From positions 1 through 12,426 of the forward strand of contig NZ_DFBS01000019.1 in NCBI RefSeq assembly GCF_002366715.1: 12,426 nucleotides of DNA, read 5' to 3'. Below the pieces are notes generated by a model that was not told where the DNA came from, searched no databases, and saw only the letters and a list, made by a program, of their open reading frames with translations. Each line of letters opens with the position of its first letter. The first letter of the stretch is position 1. A program made the translations under genes and the position numbers. Below are positions 7,701-12,426 of the stretch, one piece after another. Source of the DNA: Halomonas sp. UBA3074 (GTDB lineage Bacteria; Pseudomonadota; Gammaproteobacteria; Pseudomonadales; Halomonadaceae).

Positions 7701-7873
7701 TACTGCTAGGGAGTGGAACCGGAAGCGAGATTATGAGCCGCATCGCTGCGCCTATGGTCGGAGGGATGATCACTGCCCCACTACTGTCTTTGTTTGTCCT
7801 CCCAGCGGCTTATCTATTGATGAGACGCCGATCTATTCACCTAACCCATCCAACCTCTGGAGAAACACGATGA
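4718..7873 (+). CDS. cusA: Cu(I)/Ag(I) efflux RND inner-membrane pump CusA
   Basis: The proton-driven heavy-metal exporter of the HME-RND family, trimeric, with 12 membrane segments and two large periplasmic loops. At 1051 residues it matches E. coli CusA (1047). Counting codons, Met573 (LLYMPTALP), Met623 (PAPLTMFETT) and Met672 (NRIDMLATGIKSP) fall exactly at the E. coli positions of the three-methionine metal site. Asp405 in GAMVDAAIVMIENAHK is the membrane proton-relay residue, and Met391, 403, 410, 486 and 501 of the proposed transport relay are also present. This argues for monovalent Cu/Ag rather than Zn/Co/Cd. It is translated by overlap from cusB (ATGA) and overlaps cusF in the same way. 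No frameshift or truncation is seen. Confidence 0.97.
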   Translation: MIAAIIRWSVVNRFLVLLATLFSVAWGIWSVQNTAVDALPDLSDVQVIIRTPYAGQAPQIVENQVTYPLTTTMLSVPGAKTVRGYSFFGDSYVYVLFDDDTDLYWARSRVLEYLSQVQSRLPAGVAPTLGPDATGVGWIFQYALVDRTGAHDLSQLRSLQDWFLRYELKTLPNVAEVAPIGGMVKQYQVVLDPVRMANRKVTQQQVTQAIDAANRETGGSVLEMGESEFMVRASGYLESLNDFRDIPLRLESSGVPVTLGDVAHVQLGPEMRRGIAELNGEGEVVGGVVILRSGKNARETITAVKDKLQELKKSLPDGVEIVTTYDRSTLIDSAVKNLSYKLLEEFIIVALVCLIFLWHFRSSLVAIVSLPVGILIAFIIMQRQGVNANIMSLGGIAIAIGAMVDAAIVMIENAHKHIEAWHKKHPDKVLKGEAHWKVITDASIEVGPALFFSLLIITLSFIPVFTLEAQEGRLFGPLAFTKTYAMAAAAGLSITLVPVLMGYWIRGKIPDEHRNPINRGLIWIYQPALEAVLRWPKSTLLVALLVFLTVLWPASRLGGEFLPPLDEGDLLYMPTALPSLSVQKASELLQQTDRMIKSVPEVERVFGKAGRADTATDPAPLTMFETTIQFKPKDQWRPGMTPEKLMIELDQAVQVPGLANLWIPPIRNRIDMLATGIKSPIGVKVYGSDLVQIDKITQSVERIAQTIPGVSSAVAERLTGGRYIDVDIERSSAARYGLNISDVQSIVAGAVGGANIGETVEGLARYPISLRYPREWRDSLDDLRNLPIYTPQGSQITLGTVAQIKVTDGPPMLKSENARLTGWVYVDVRDRDMATVVKDIRAKINDEIELESGMSIRYSGQFEFMERANAKLKLVVPATIVIIFVLLYLIFKRFSEALLILATLPFALTGGVWILYLLDYNLSVATGIGFIALAGVSAEFGVIMLLYLTNAWVERNKAGHFDEPALFGAIREGAVQRVRPKVMTVAVIIAGLLPILLGSGTGSEIMSRIAAPMVGGMITAPLLSLFVLPAAYLLMRRRSIHLTHPTSGETR

Positions 7874-8226
7874 GAACCAAACTCGCATTAATGATAACCC
7901 TCGCGATAGCTCCTGCCGCTTTTGCTGGCGACATGAACGCGATGGAGCACGATCAGGATACTGCGATGGATAACATGCAGATGGATCAGAACGACGCTGC
8001 AGCTGAGATAGCCAAGGCTGCCGGCACCATACGTAAGATAAATATGGAGAAAGGAACCGTTACCATTGCTCATGGTCCGGTGCCAGAGCTCGAATGGCCG
8101 GCCATGACAATGGGGTTCAAGGCTACGCCTGAGCAGCTTATGAATCTCAAGGAAGGCGATGAGGTCGAGTTTGAATTCACGTCCAAGGGCATGGATTCGG
8201 TGATTACCTCAATTAACAGCGATTAG
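7870..8226 (+). CDS. cusF: Periplasmic Cu/Ag metallochaperone CusF
   Basis: A small periplasmic OB-fold protein that binds Cu(I)/Ag(I) and delivers it to CusB. The 118 residues have a signal peptide (MRTKLALMITLAIAPAAFA, cleaved before Gly20). A flexible Met/Asp-rich linker follows (Met22, 25, 33, 36, 38), then the CusF fold. The ligands are present: His68 in IAHGPVP and Trp76, Met79 and Met81 in EWPAMTM, including the copper-stacking tryptophan. It starts in the ATGA overlap with cusA, with TGGAG upstream. In E. coli cusF lies between cusC and cusB; here it is last and follows an adaptor that already carries a CusF domain. Confidence 0.95.
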   Translation: MRTKLALMITLAIAPAAFAGDMNAMEHDQDTAMDNMQMDQNDAAAEIAKAAGTIRKINMEKGTVTIAHGPVPELEWPAMTMGFKATPEQLMNLKEGDEVEFEFTSKGMDSVITSINSD

Positions 8227-8241
8227 AACAATGCCGAATGA

Positions 8242-8258
8242 CCACCGCTAAGGGGTGG
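8242..8258 (+). other. Short hairpin just after cusF
   Basis: CCACC (8242-8246) pairs with GGTGG (8254-8258) around a 7-nt loop, 16 nt after the cusF stop. No T run follows, so it is at most a weak or Rho-assisted end of the cus transcript, or a 3' stabilising hairpin. Confidence 0.3.
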
Positions 8259-8338
8259 CCACTCAGCAGCTTTTAGAAAGATGCAATTTGGTTAGACAAA
8301 AAACTACACCGCCATTGCTTGTTAATGTATTTAACCTG

Positions 8339-8354
8339 CCATTGATATCAATGG
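8339..8354. promoter_or_regulatory. Perfect 16-bp palindrome in the AT-rich spacer
   Basis: CCATTGATATCAATGG is an exact palindrome in the 264-bp gap after cusF. Seven T residues (8362-8368) begin 7 nt later, followed by an AT-only palindrome (TTTTTT-AT-AAAAAA, 8363-8376). It may be a dimer-bound operator, or a hairpin ending the cus transcript, although the gap before the T run is longer than in a standard intrinsic terminator. I cannot choose between these. Confidence 0.4.
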
Positions 8355-8432
8355 TAATTAATTTTTTTATAAAAAATTTAATGATTTTGAATTTCAGAGC
8401 ACAGAGTGGTGTGAGAAAAACGGCGCTTAAAA

Positions 8433-8461
8433 TTAACGTTACTGTAACGTTTAAATATAAG
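8433..8461 (+). promoter_or_regulatory. Putative promoter with an embedded 17-bp palindromic operator
   Basis: AACGTTAC-T-GTAACGTT (8435-8451) is a perfect inverted repeat around one central base. It overlaps a plausible promoter: TTAACG (8433-8438), 17 bp, TATAAG (8456-8461), 29 nt before the ATG at 8491. An operator covering the -35 and spacer is typical of repression by a small dimeric regulator, which is not encoded in the window. The family of the regulator cannot be told from the site. Confidence 0.45.
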
Positions 8462-8516
8462 GCGGCTATAGGTAAAATAAGGAGATAGTTATGTTATTTA
8501 ATAATCTAGCGAAAAA

Positions 8517-8807
8517 ATGTGCTTAGTAGGTCTTTGCATGGGTATCACTGCAAGCCCGCTGGTGTTCGCCAATAACTCAATAGAGCTAAACAAAGATTGC
8601 TCTGCAGGGCATGCGGTAATTGTTAAGCCACAATCTCAGACTTCGTTGAGAACTGATGCGTTTACTAAAAATGATCTTTTATACGATAAAGGAAATCGTC
8701 AGTCGGATCAGAGGTTTATGGAAAAAATTACTGGAAGCTCATCAAATGTAGTCAGCTATAAACCGGAAGATTTGTTCCATGATGTGGGGGACGGCATTCG
8801 CTGGTAG
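8517..8807 (+). CDS. Small secreted protein of unknown function, start offset by a one-base frame change
   Basis: Not recognised. The open frame encodes 96 residues: a hydrophobic signal sequence ending SPLVFA and about 78 mature residues beginning NNSIELNKDC, hydrophilic, with one cysteine, ending GDGIRW. The natural start seems to be ATG 8491, served by AAGGAGAT (8479-8486), but that frame gives only MLFNNLAKKCA before a TAG. Adding one A to the A6 tract at 8512-8517, or a -1 slip there, joins MLFNNLAKK to MCLVGLCMGITASPLVFA and makes a textbook signal peptide with a basic start. The ATG at 8517 has no ribosome-binding site. It is therefore either a disabled gene, one controlled by slippage, or a sequencing error. 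It is convergent with the truncated gene 7 nt downstream. Confidence 0.5.
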   Translation: MCLVGLCMGITASPLVFANNSIELNKDCSAGHAVIVKPQSQTSLRTDAFTKNDLLYDKGNRQSDQRFMEKITGSSSNVVSYKPEDLFHDVGDGIRW

Positions 8808-8814
8808 TTAATAA

Positions 8815-9189
8815 TTAGTAGGTAACATGCAGTTCATAGCTGTTATTATCATTTTTCTTAGCACCTCCCCTTGAGCTACCTGTCACATCAATCTGGTATT
8901 TCCCCGGTTGTAGCTGACTAACAAGTTCGAAGTGCCCCCGTGTGCTAGAAGCTTCTGCTTCTTGCTGTCCTACCTCGTTGAGTAGAACAGCTGAAATACG
9001 GTTGCCAGTACTGGTAAAGCCTGGAAAGTGATCACTATCCACTTTCAGCGTAGTCGCTTGTTCAATGTTCATATTGAAACGCTTGGGTTGCCCCTGGGCA
9101 AGCAGCTGTGTAGAAGACACTCCTCTTTCTAGTAAGGGCAGATCCTGGGTTGTATTCCCGAAGTTAGCCCATACAGATGTTGAAAAAAT
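8815..9189 (-). pseudogene. 5'-truncated paralogue of the secreted beta-rich protein at 10624-11040
   Basis: Reading leftwards from 9189, the codons IFSTSVWANFGNTTQDL correspond to residues 15-31 of the intact paralogue, and homology continues to the last residue (ELHVTY versus ELHVAY). By eye about 96 of 124 aligned residues are identical. The first 14 codons (start and most of the signal peptide) are missing, and homology stops exactly at the end of the ISL3-family element. The IS therefore inserted into, or rearranged within, the signal-peptide region. An open frame continues into the IS antisense strand to 9597, but that part is not gene sequence. Substitutions cluster in the last third (GGAKKNDNN versus GGNNQSDSN). 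Without promoter, start and signal it should be inactive. Confidence 0.8.
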
Positions 9190-9211
9190 GGCTCTTCGAC
9201 GCTGAGTGTGG
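9190..9211 (+). repeat. ISL3 element left inverted repeat
   Basis: The 22-bp end matches the right end at 15 positions, with TCTTCG and TGTGG blocks conserved. It marks the exact break in the truncated paralogue. Confidence 0.7.
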
Positions 9212-9267
9212 AATTCATGCCCTGAGCTAGGCCAGAATATAGTCTCCACAACGACAGTAGGTATGAC

Positions 9268-10522
9268 ATGGACGGCACCCAAATTCTGACTCTCGGCCTG
9301 GGCTTGGAAGCGCCCTGGATCCTCAAGAACCAGCACCTGGATACCGCCGTGTCGCCCCACCGACTGGATCTCTATGTCGAGGCGGAGCGCGGTAGTCTCT
9401 ACCCCTGTCCGGAGTGCGGTAAGGCCTGTCAAGCTCACGACTTTGCCGACAAAACCTGGCGGCATTTGAACTTCTTTCAGCATCACTGTTACCTGCATGC
9501 TCGCGTGCCTCGCACGAAGTGTCCTGAACATGGCGTCAAACGCATAGAAGTGCCCTGGGCGCGGCCGGGCAGCGACTTCACCCTGCTGTTTGAGCAAGCG
9601 GCCATGTCACTGGTCAAAGAGATGCCGGTGCTGGCCGTCTCGCCAGTTGGAGATTTCCGACAAACGACTATGGCGCATCGTGCATCACTACGTAGGCCGA
9701 ATGCTGGGGGAACTGGATCTGTCCCGGGTGGCGACGGTCGGCGTGTACGAAACCGCGTCCCGGCGCGGCCATCGCTATGTCCCGGTATTCCTCGACATGC
9801 AGTGCAAGCAGGCACCGGTGATCTTCGCTGTTCCAGGCTGCGGCAAGGATGCCATCCAAGCATTTAGCGCCTTCCTGACAACCCATGGCGGCAATACGGA
9901 CAATGTGGTCGAGGTAGTCTGCGACATGTCGCCCGCCTTCCTTAGCGGCATCACCAAGCACCTTCCCAAGGCAGAGGTAACGGTCGACTGGTTCCATATC
10001 GTGCAGACCTTTACCAAGCGGCTGGACGAGGTCCGCAAGAAAGAGCGCCGCGAGCAGGAACACCCTAAATCGCTGCGCTGGGCACTGCTGAAAAATCTGG
10101 ACAACGAGAACCTGAGACCTAAACAGTTGGCGGCGCTCCAGGAGTTGGTAGCCGATCAGAGCGCCACGGCCGATGCCTGGATAATCAAGGAAAAGCTACG
10201 CTGGATCCAGAAGGCCCCAACGCCCAGAGCGGCTCGGTGGCGCATCACGAACTACCTCAAAGTTATGCAAGCGGCGGTTTCTGAAAAGTCACTACTGAAG
10301 CCGATGGGAAAGGCCTTGGTGACACTTGAGCGGCACGCGGAAGCAGTGGTTAGGCGCTGGCACTCGGGACTGACGAACGCAAGACTGGAAGGGATGAACG
10401 GCCTGTTTCAGGCGGCTCGGTCACGCGCACGTGGCTATCGGAACGAGGCTAACTTCATCGCCATGATCTATCTGATTGGCAGCCCGGCGGGCCGCCTATT
10501 CGATCAGGCTAAATCCACATGA
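9268..10522 (+). pseudogene. ISL3-family transposase, frameshifted
   Basis: A DDE transposase that would move the element by cut-and-paste. The frame from ATG 9268 holds the N-terminal zinc finger (CPECG...C...CPEHG) up to EMPVLAV. From about 9640 the protein continues in another frame as RQLEISDKRLWRIVHHYV to the TGA at 10520-10522, which lies inside the right inverted repeat. Catalytic residues are all in the second frame: Asp in VCDMSPAF (9923), Asp in VDWFHIV (9986) and Glu in RLEGMNG (10388). Restoring two bases near 9639/9640 (GTC-GC-TCGCC, giving AVARQL) would yield about 418 residues, the usual ISL3 size. Without rescue it is inactive, since zinc finger and catalytic core are separated. 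Confidence 0.85.
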
Positions 10523-10536
10523 AGTGACGAAGAACT
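10515..10536 (-). repeat. ISL3 element right inverted repeat
   Basis: Partner of 9190-9211; it contains the transposase stop codon, a common compact arrangement in IS elements. Confidence 0.7.
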
Positions 10537-10556
10537 TTTTTTGCTAAAAAACCACT

Positions 10557-10596
10557 AAATTCAGCTTCAATTCATACTCTAAGGTTATTATTAAAT
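10557..10596 (+). promoter_or_regulatory. Direct-repeat regulator box and -10 of the secreted-protein gene
   Basis: ATTCA-GCTTCA-ATTCA (10559-10574) is a tandem half-site pair with an 11-bp period, one helical turn, as bound by OmpR/PhoB-family response regulators. A -10-like TTAAAT (10591-10596) lies 16 nt after it, so the second half-site occupies the -35 position, an arrangement typical of activated promoters. The same 18-base stretch recurs at 11120-11137 with one mismatch. That it is a response-regulator site is inference. Confidence 0.4.
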
Positions 10597-10623
10597 TGTA
10601 AATAACCAACGGAGTAAACCACC

Positions 10624-11040
10624 ATGAAAATTAAAGCAATTGTTTTTAGTGCAGTAGTAGCAAGTATCCTCTCTACACCTGTATTAGCGAGCTTAGGCAA
10701 TACAACACAGGATCTTCCCTTACTAGAAAGAGGCGTATCTTCTACACAGATGCTTGCTCAGGGGCAATCGAAGCGTTTCAATATTAACATTGAACAAGCG
10801 ACTACACTGAAAGTAGTGAGTGAGCACTTTCCAGGATTTACCAGCACTGGCAACCGCATTTCAGCTGTTCTTTATAATGAGGCGGGACAGCAGGTAGCAG
10901 AAGCTTCCAGCCCACGGGGGCACTTCGAACTTATTCGTCAGCTGCAACCTGGAAATTATCAGCTTGAGGTGAGTGGTAGCTCATTGGGAGGTAATAACCA
11001 AAGTGACAGTAACCGTTATGAACTACATGTCGCCTATTGA
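10624..11040 (+). CDS. Small secreted beta-rich protein (PPC-domain-like), intact paralogue
   Basis: Function unknown. The 138 residues start with a signal peptide (MKIKAIVFSAVVASILSTPVLA, cleaved before Ser23). A single beta-rich domain follows: a turn-strand pattern with FNINIEQATTLKV, then ISAVLYNEAGQQVAE, LQPGNYQLEVSGSS and a final YELHVAY strand. This layout resembles the pre-peptidase C-terminal (PPC) beta-sandwich fold found in secreted proteins, but the match is by pattern only. The mature part has no cysteine. GGAG lies 9 nt before the ATG. The gene is a single transcription unit, with a direct-repeat box upstream and a strong terminator downstream. A 5'-truncated, inverted paralogue lies at 8815-9189. 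The copper neighbourhood hints at an envelope-stress role, but nothing in the protein itself shows metal binding. Confidence 0.75.
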   Translation: MKIKAIVFSAVVASILSTPVLASLGNTTQDLPLLERGVSSTQMLAQGQSKRFNINIEQATTLKVVSEHFPGFTSTGNRISAVLYNEAGQQVAEASSPRGHFELIRQLQPGNYQLEVSGSSLGGNNQSDSNRYELHVAY

Positions 11041-11067
11041 TATCCTTTAGTCTTGACATGAATTAAG

Positions 11068-11094
11068 AAGGTCAGCCATGAGCTGACCTTTTTT
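11068..11094 (+). terminator. Strong intrinsic terminator
   Basis: AAGGTCAGC (11068-11076) pairs perfectly with GCTGACCTT (11082-11090) around the loop CATGA, and the T run reaches 11094. It ends the gene at 10624-11040, 27 nt after its stop codon. Confidence 0.92.
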
Positions 11095-11119
11095 ATGAAA
11101 AACTAGTATCTCGGCAAAC

Positions 11120-11137
11120 AAATTCAGCTTTAATTCA
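11120..11137 (+). repeat. Second copy of the direct-repeat regulator box
   Basis: AAATTCAGCTTTAATTCA matches 10557-10574 at 17 of 18 bases, including both ATTCA half-sites 11 bp apart. It lies after the terminator and only 4 nt before the IS3 target duplication, so it looks like the upstream half of a promoter separated from its gene by the IS. Confidence 0.5.
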
Positions 11138-11141
11138 GGAG

Positions 11142-11145
11142 TTTT
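11142..11145. repeat. IS3 target-site duplication, left copy
   Basis: TTTT directly before the left end of the IS3 element matches TTTT directly after its right end (12404-12407). Three to five bases is the normal range for the family, but so simple a sequence could match by chance. Confidence 0.5.
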
Positions 11146-11172
11146 TGATCCTGCCCAGTAACGGTGGACACC
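11146..11172 (+). repeat. IS3 element left inverted repeat
   Basis: Matches the right end 12377-12403 at 22 of 27 positions, with CCCAG and GTGGACAC blocks identical. Confidence 0.8.
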
Positions 11173-11205
11173 TCAAGAACGTCATACGTTACGATGAGGT
11201 GAACC

Positions 11206-11508
11206 ATGGCAAGATCGACAACATCAATGAAGAAAAAATCATATACCCGTTACTCAGATGCCTACCGGCAAGAAGCCTTAGCGCTTGCGGATCGCATTGG
11301 CGTTGCAGCAGCGGCGCGTGAGCTGGGAATACACGCGAGTCAGCTCTATCAGTGGCGATCTAAAGCACAGCTGCAGCAAGACACATCCGAGCGAGAGCGG
11401 TCGTTGGCAGAAGAAAACGCCCGCTTGAAGCGCCAACTAGCCGAGGCAAATGAAGAGCTGGCCATCACAAAAAAGGCCGCGGTGTACTTTGCGAAAAGCC
11501 TGAAGTGA
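11206..11508 (+). CDS. IS3-family transposase OrfA (helix-turn-helix subunit)
   Basis: The DNA-binding protein of an IS3-type transposase, 100 residues. A basic start is followed by the helix-turn-helix: YSDAYRQEALALADRIG, AAAARELGIHASQLYQWR. A leucine-zipper-like coiled coil follows (LAEENARLKRQLAEANEELAITKKAA), as in OrfA proteins that dimerise. GAGGT lies 5 nt before the ATG. Near its end, codons ACA AAA AAG contain the slippery heptamer A-AAA-AAG (11469-11475). A -1 slip there leads into the orfB frame and would give the OrfAB fusion transposase. It ends in a GTGA overlap with orfB and appears intact. Confidence 0.92.
   Translation: MARSTTSMKKKSYTRYSDAYRQEALALADRIGVAAAARELGIHASQLYQWRSKAQLQQDTSERERSLAEENARLKRQLAEANEELAITKKAAVYFAKSLK
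11469..11475 (+). promoter_or_regulatory. Programmed -1 ribosomal frameshift site (A AAA AAG)
   Basis: The canonical IS3-family slippery heptamer is in the correct phase with orfA. After a -1 slip the orfB frame is open through GRGVLCEKPEVKYAF, giving the OrfAB fusion. This is known biology of the family; its use in this copy is inferred. Confidence 0.75.
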
Positions 11509-12373
11509 AGTACGCCTTTATCCACCGTCATCGTCAGGCGTTCAGTATTCAGCGTATGTGCCATGTTGTCGGGGTCGCTCGGAGTGGCTACTACGCTTGG
11601 CGGCAACGCGAAGGCGCATCGTCCCCAAAACGCAGCCAGCAAGCCATTATCGATCAGCATGTGGCCAAGGCTTATCACCAACGCAAAGGCCGCTCAGGCG
11701 CCCCGAGACTAACGCTAGACCTGCGAGATGATGGGATGCCGATCAACCGTAAGACGGTGGCTGCCAGCTTACAGCGTCAGGGCCTGCGCGCTAAAGCAGC
11801 TCGTAAGTTCAAGGCCACCACGAACTCACGGCATTCGCTGCCAGTCGCACCGAATCTACTAGAACAAAACTTCACGGCCTCAGCTCCTAATCAAAAGTGG
11901 GTGGGTGACATTACCTACTTGGCGACGGGCGAAGGCTGGCTTTACCTGGCAGTGCTCATTGATCTTTACTCTCGTAAAGTGGTCGGTTGGGCAATGAGTG
12001 AGCGTATGACGGCCGATCTTGTCTGTGACGCGCTACAGATGGCGCTATGGAGACGCAAAATGCCCAAAGGCGTGATAGTCCATTCGGATCGAGGTAGTCA
12101 GCTTACTGTTCCACGCGTTACCAATCGCTGCTTACCCGGCATGAGCTTACGTGCAGCATGAGCGCCAAAGGCAACTGCTATGATAATGCCTGTGCCGAAA
12201 GCTTCTTCCACAGCCTCAAGGTTGAAGCGATCCATGGGGAGCAATTTACAACGCGAAACGATATGAGGCGCCAGGTGTTTGAGTACGTCGAACTGGACTA
12301 CAACAAACAACGGCGGCACAGTGCTATTGGGATGATCAGCCCAGAGGCCTTTGAAGCCCGAATGATCGCTTAA
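11505..12373 (+). pseudogene. IS3-family transposase OrfB (DDE integrase core), frameshifted
   Basis: The catalytic subunit, broken in two. From GTG 11505 the frame runs through the HTH_21-like region (IQRMCHVVGVARSGYYAWR) and the rve core with Asp in KWVGDITYL (11907) and Asp in VHSDRGSQ (12087), then goes out of frame and stops at 12161. The true continuation, YCSTRYQSLLTRHELTC then SMSAKGNCYDNACAESF, is in the frame that runs to the TAA at 12371-12373 and holds the catalytic Glu (12197). Two extra bases, CT at 12102-12103 after DRGSQ, explain the break. Removing them restores exactly 35 residues between the second Asp and the Glu, the canonical D(35)E spacing. Corrected length is about 288 residues. 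Confidence 0.88.
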
Positions 12374-12376
12374 ACC

Positions 12377-12403
12377 AGTGTCCACTGTTGCTGGGTAAGA
12401 TCA
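12377..12403 (-). repeat. IS3 element right inverted repeat
   Basis: Partner of the left end at 11146-11172; it starts 4 nt after the orfB stop codon and is followed by TTTT. Confidence 0.8.
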
Positions 12404-12426
12404 TTTTCGCTAACCTTATAGTGCCG
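12404..12426 (+). promoter_or_regulatory. Right flank of the IS3: second TTTT copy and possible -10
   Basis: TTTT (12404-12407) repeats the left flank. TATAGT (12417-12422) would lie 17 nt after the ATTCA box at 11137 if the IS and one TTTT were removed, close to the 16-nt spacing in front of the intact gene at 10624. The window ends before any start codon. Confidence 0.35.

Larger units (their letters stand above)
9190..10536 (+). mobile_element. ISL3-family insertion sequence (inactive transposase)
   Basis: About 1347 bp bounded by imperfect inverted repeats: GGCTCTTCGACGCTGAGTGTGG at the left, and its counterpart ending ...GACGAAGAACT at the right (15 of 22 positions match). The single transposase gene has the ISL3 zinc-finger and DDE pattern. 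The 8-bp target duplication usual for this family is absent: GAAAAAAT at the left flank, TTTTTTGC at the right. The right side abuts the promoter of the intact paralogue instead of the missing 5' half of the truncated one, so a deletion or recombination followed insertion. Confidence 0.82.
11146..12403 (+). mobile_element. IS3-family insertion sequence
   Basis: A 1258-bp element with 27-bp inverted repeats matching at 22 positions (left TGATCCTGCCCAGTAACGG..., right the complement of TGATCTTACCCAGCAACAG...). It is flanked by TTTT on both sides and carries orfA and orfB in the usual overlapping -1 arrangement. Its orfB is frameshifted, so this copy cannot move unaided. It sits just downstream of a regulator box and appears to split a promoter. 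Confidence 0.9.

Noticed and set aside
8255..8488. 77-codon plus-strand ORF in the gap after cusF
   Set aside because: It has no ribosome-binding site and low-complexity AT-rich codons, and it overlaps the palindromes and promoter elements; it looks like chance open frame.
8815..9597. Continuous 260-codon minus-strand ORF
   Set aside because: Only the part up to 9189 is homologous to the secreted protein; the upstream 400 nt is the antisense strand of the ISL3 transposase, so the long protein is an accidental fusion.
1..12426. CRISPR array, tRNA or rRNA genes
   Set aside because: No regularly spaced repeats, no cloverleaf with GTTCGA-type arm and no conserved rRNA segment were seen.

Overview
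This window looks like an accessory, stress- and metal-resistance region of a Gammaproteobacterium. The copper/silver efflux proteins resemble E. coli Cus proteins, and the mosaic of insertion sequences and AT-rich spacers would fit an environmental genus such as Pseudomonas, Marinobacter or Halomonas. The genus cannot be fixed from the sequence, and no rRNA, tRNA or phylogenetic marker is present.

Left part (1-1267): a 1-Cys peroxiredoxin, cut by the window edge, reads leftwards. A CcdA-type thiol/disulfide membrane transporter reads rightwards. Between them are two divergent promoters of the MerR-family type: each has TTGACC, a 19-bp spacer and a -10 hexamer, and both share the same 13 bases from the -35 onward. 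This suggests one MerR-type regulator, encoded elsewhere, controls both redox genes. A 14-codon ORF with a strong ribosome-binding site precedes the poorly initiated ccdA.

Middle (1268-8226): an AT-rich spacer leads into a small secreted Cys-rich protein, then a tightly coupled Cus-type operon in the order cusC-cusB-cusA-cusF. Every junction from cusC to cusF is a 4-base ATGA overlap. CusB carries both the E. coli-like N-terminal metal-binding segment and an extra CusF-like C-terminal domain, and a free periplasmic CusF follows, so the operon holds two CusF modules. CusA keeps the methionine triad at the E. coli numbers 573/623/672 and Asp405. Together the products would collect Cu(I)/Ag(I) in the periplasm and expel it through the CBA channel.

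Right part (8227-12426): an AT-rich spacer with two clean palindromes; a small secreted protein of unknown function whose signal-peptide start is offset by one base in an A-tract; a 5'-truncated copy of a secreted beta-rich protein cut off by an ISL3-family element; an intact paralogue of the same protein with a strong terminator; and an IS3-family element. Both transposase genes carry a frameshift equivalent to 2 nt. A direct-repeat box in front of the intact paralogue recurs just before the IS3 element. Removing the IS3 would put a -10-like hexamer at nearly the same distance from that box, so the IS appears to have split the promoter of a gene lying beyond the right edge.
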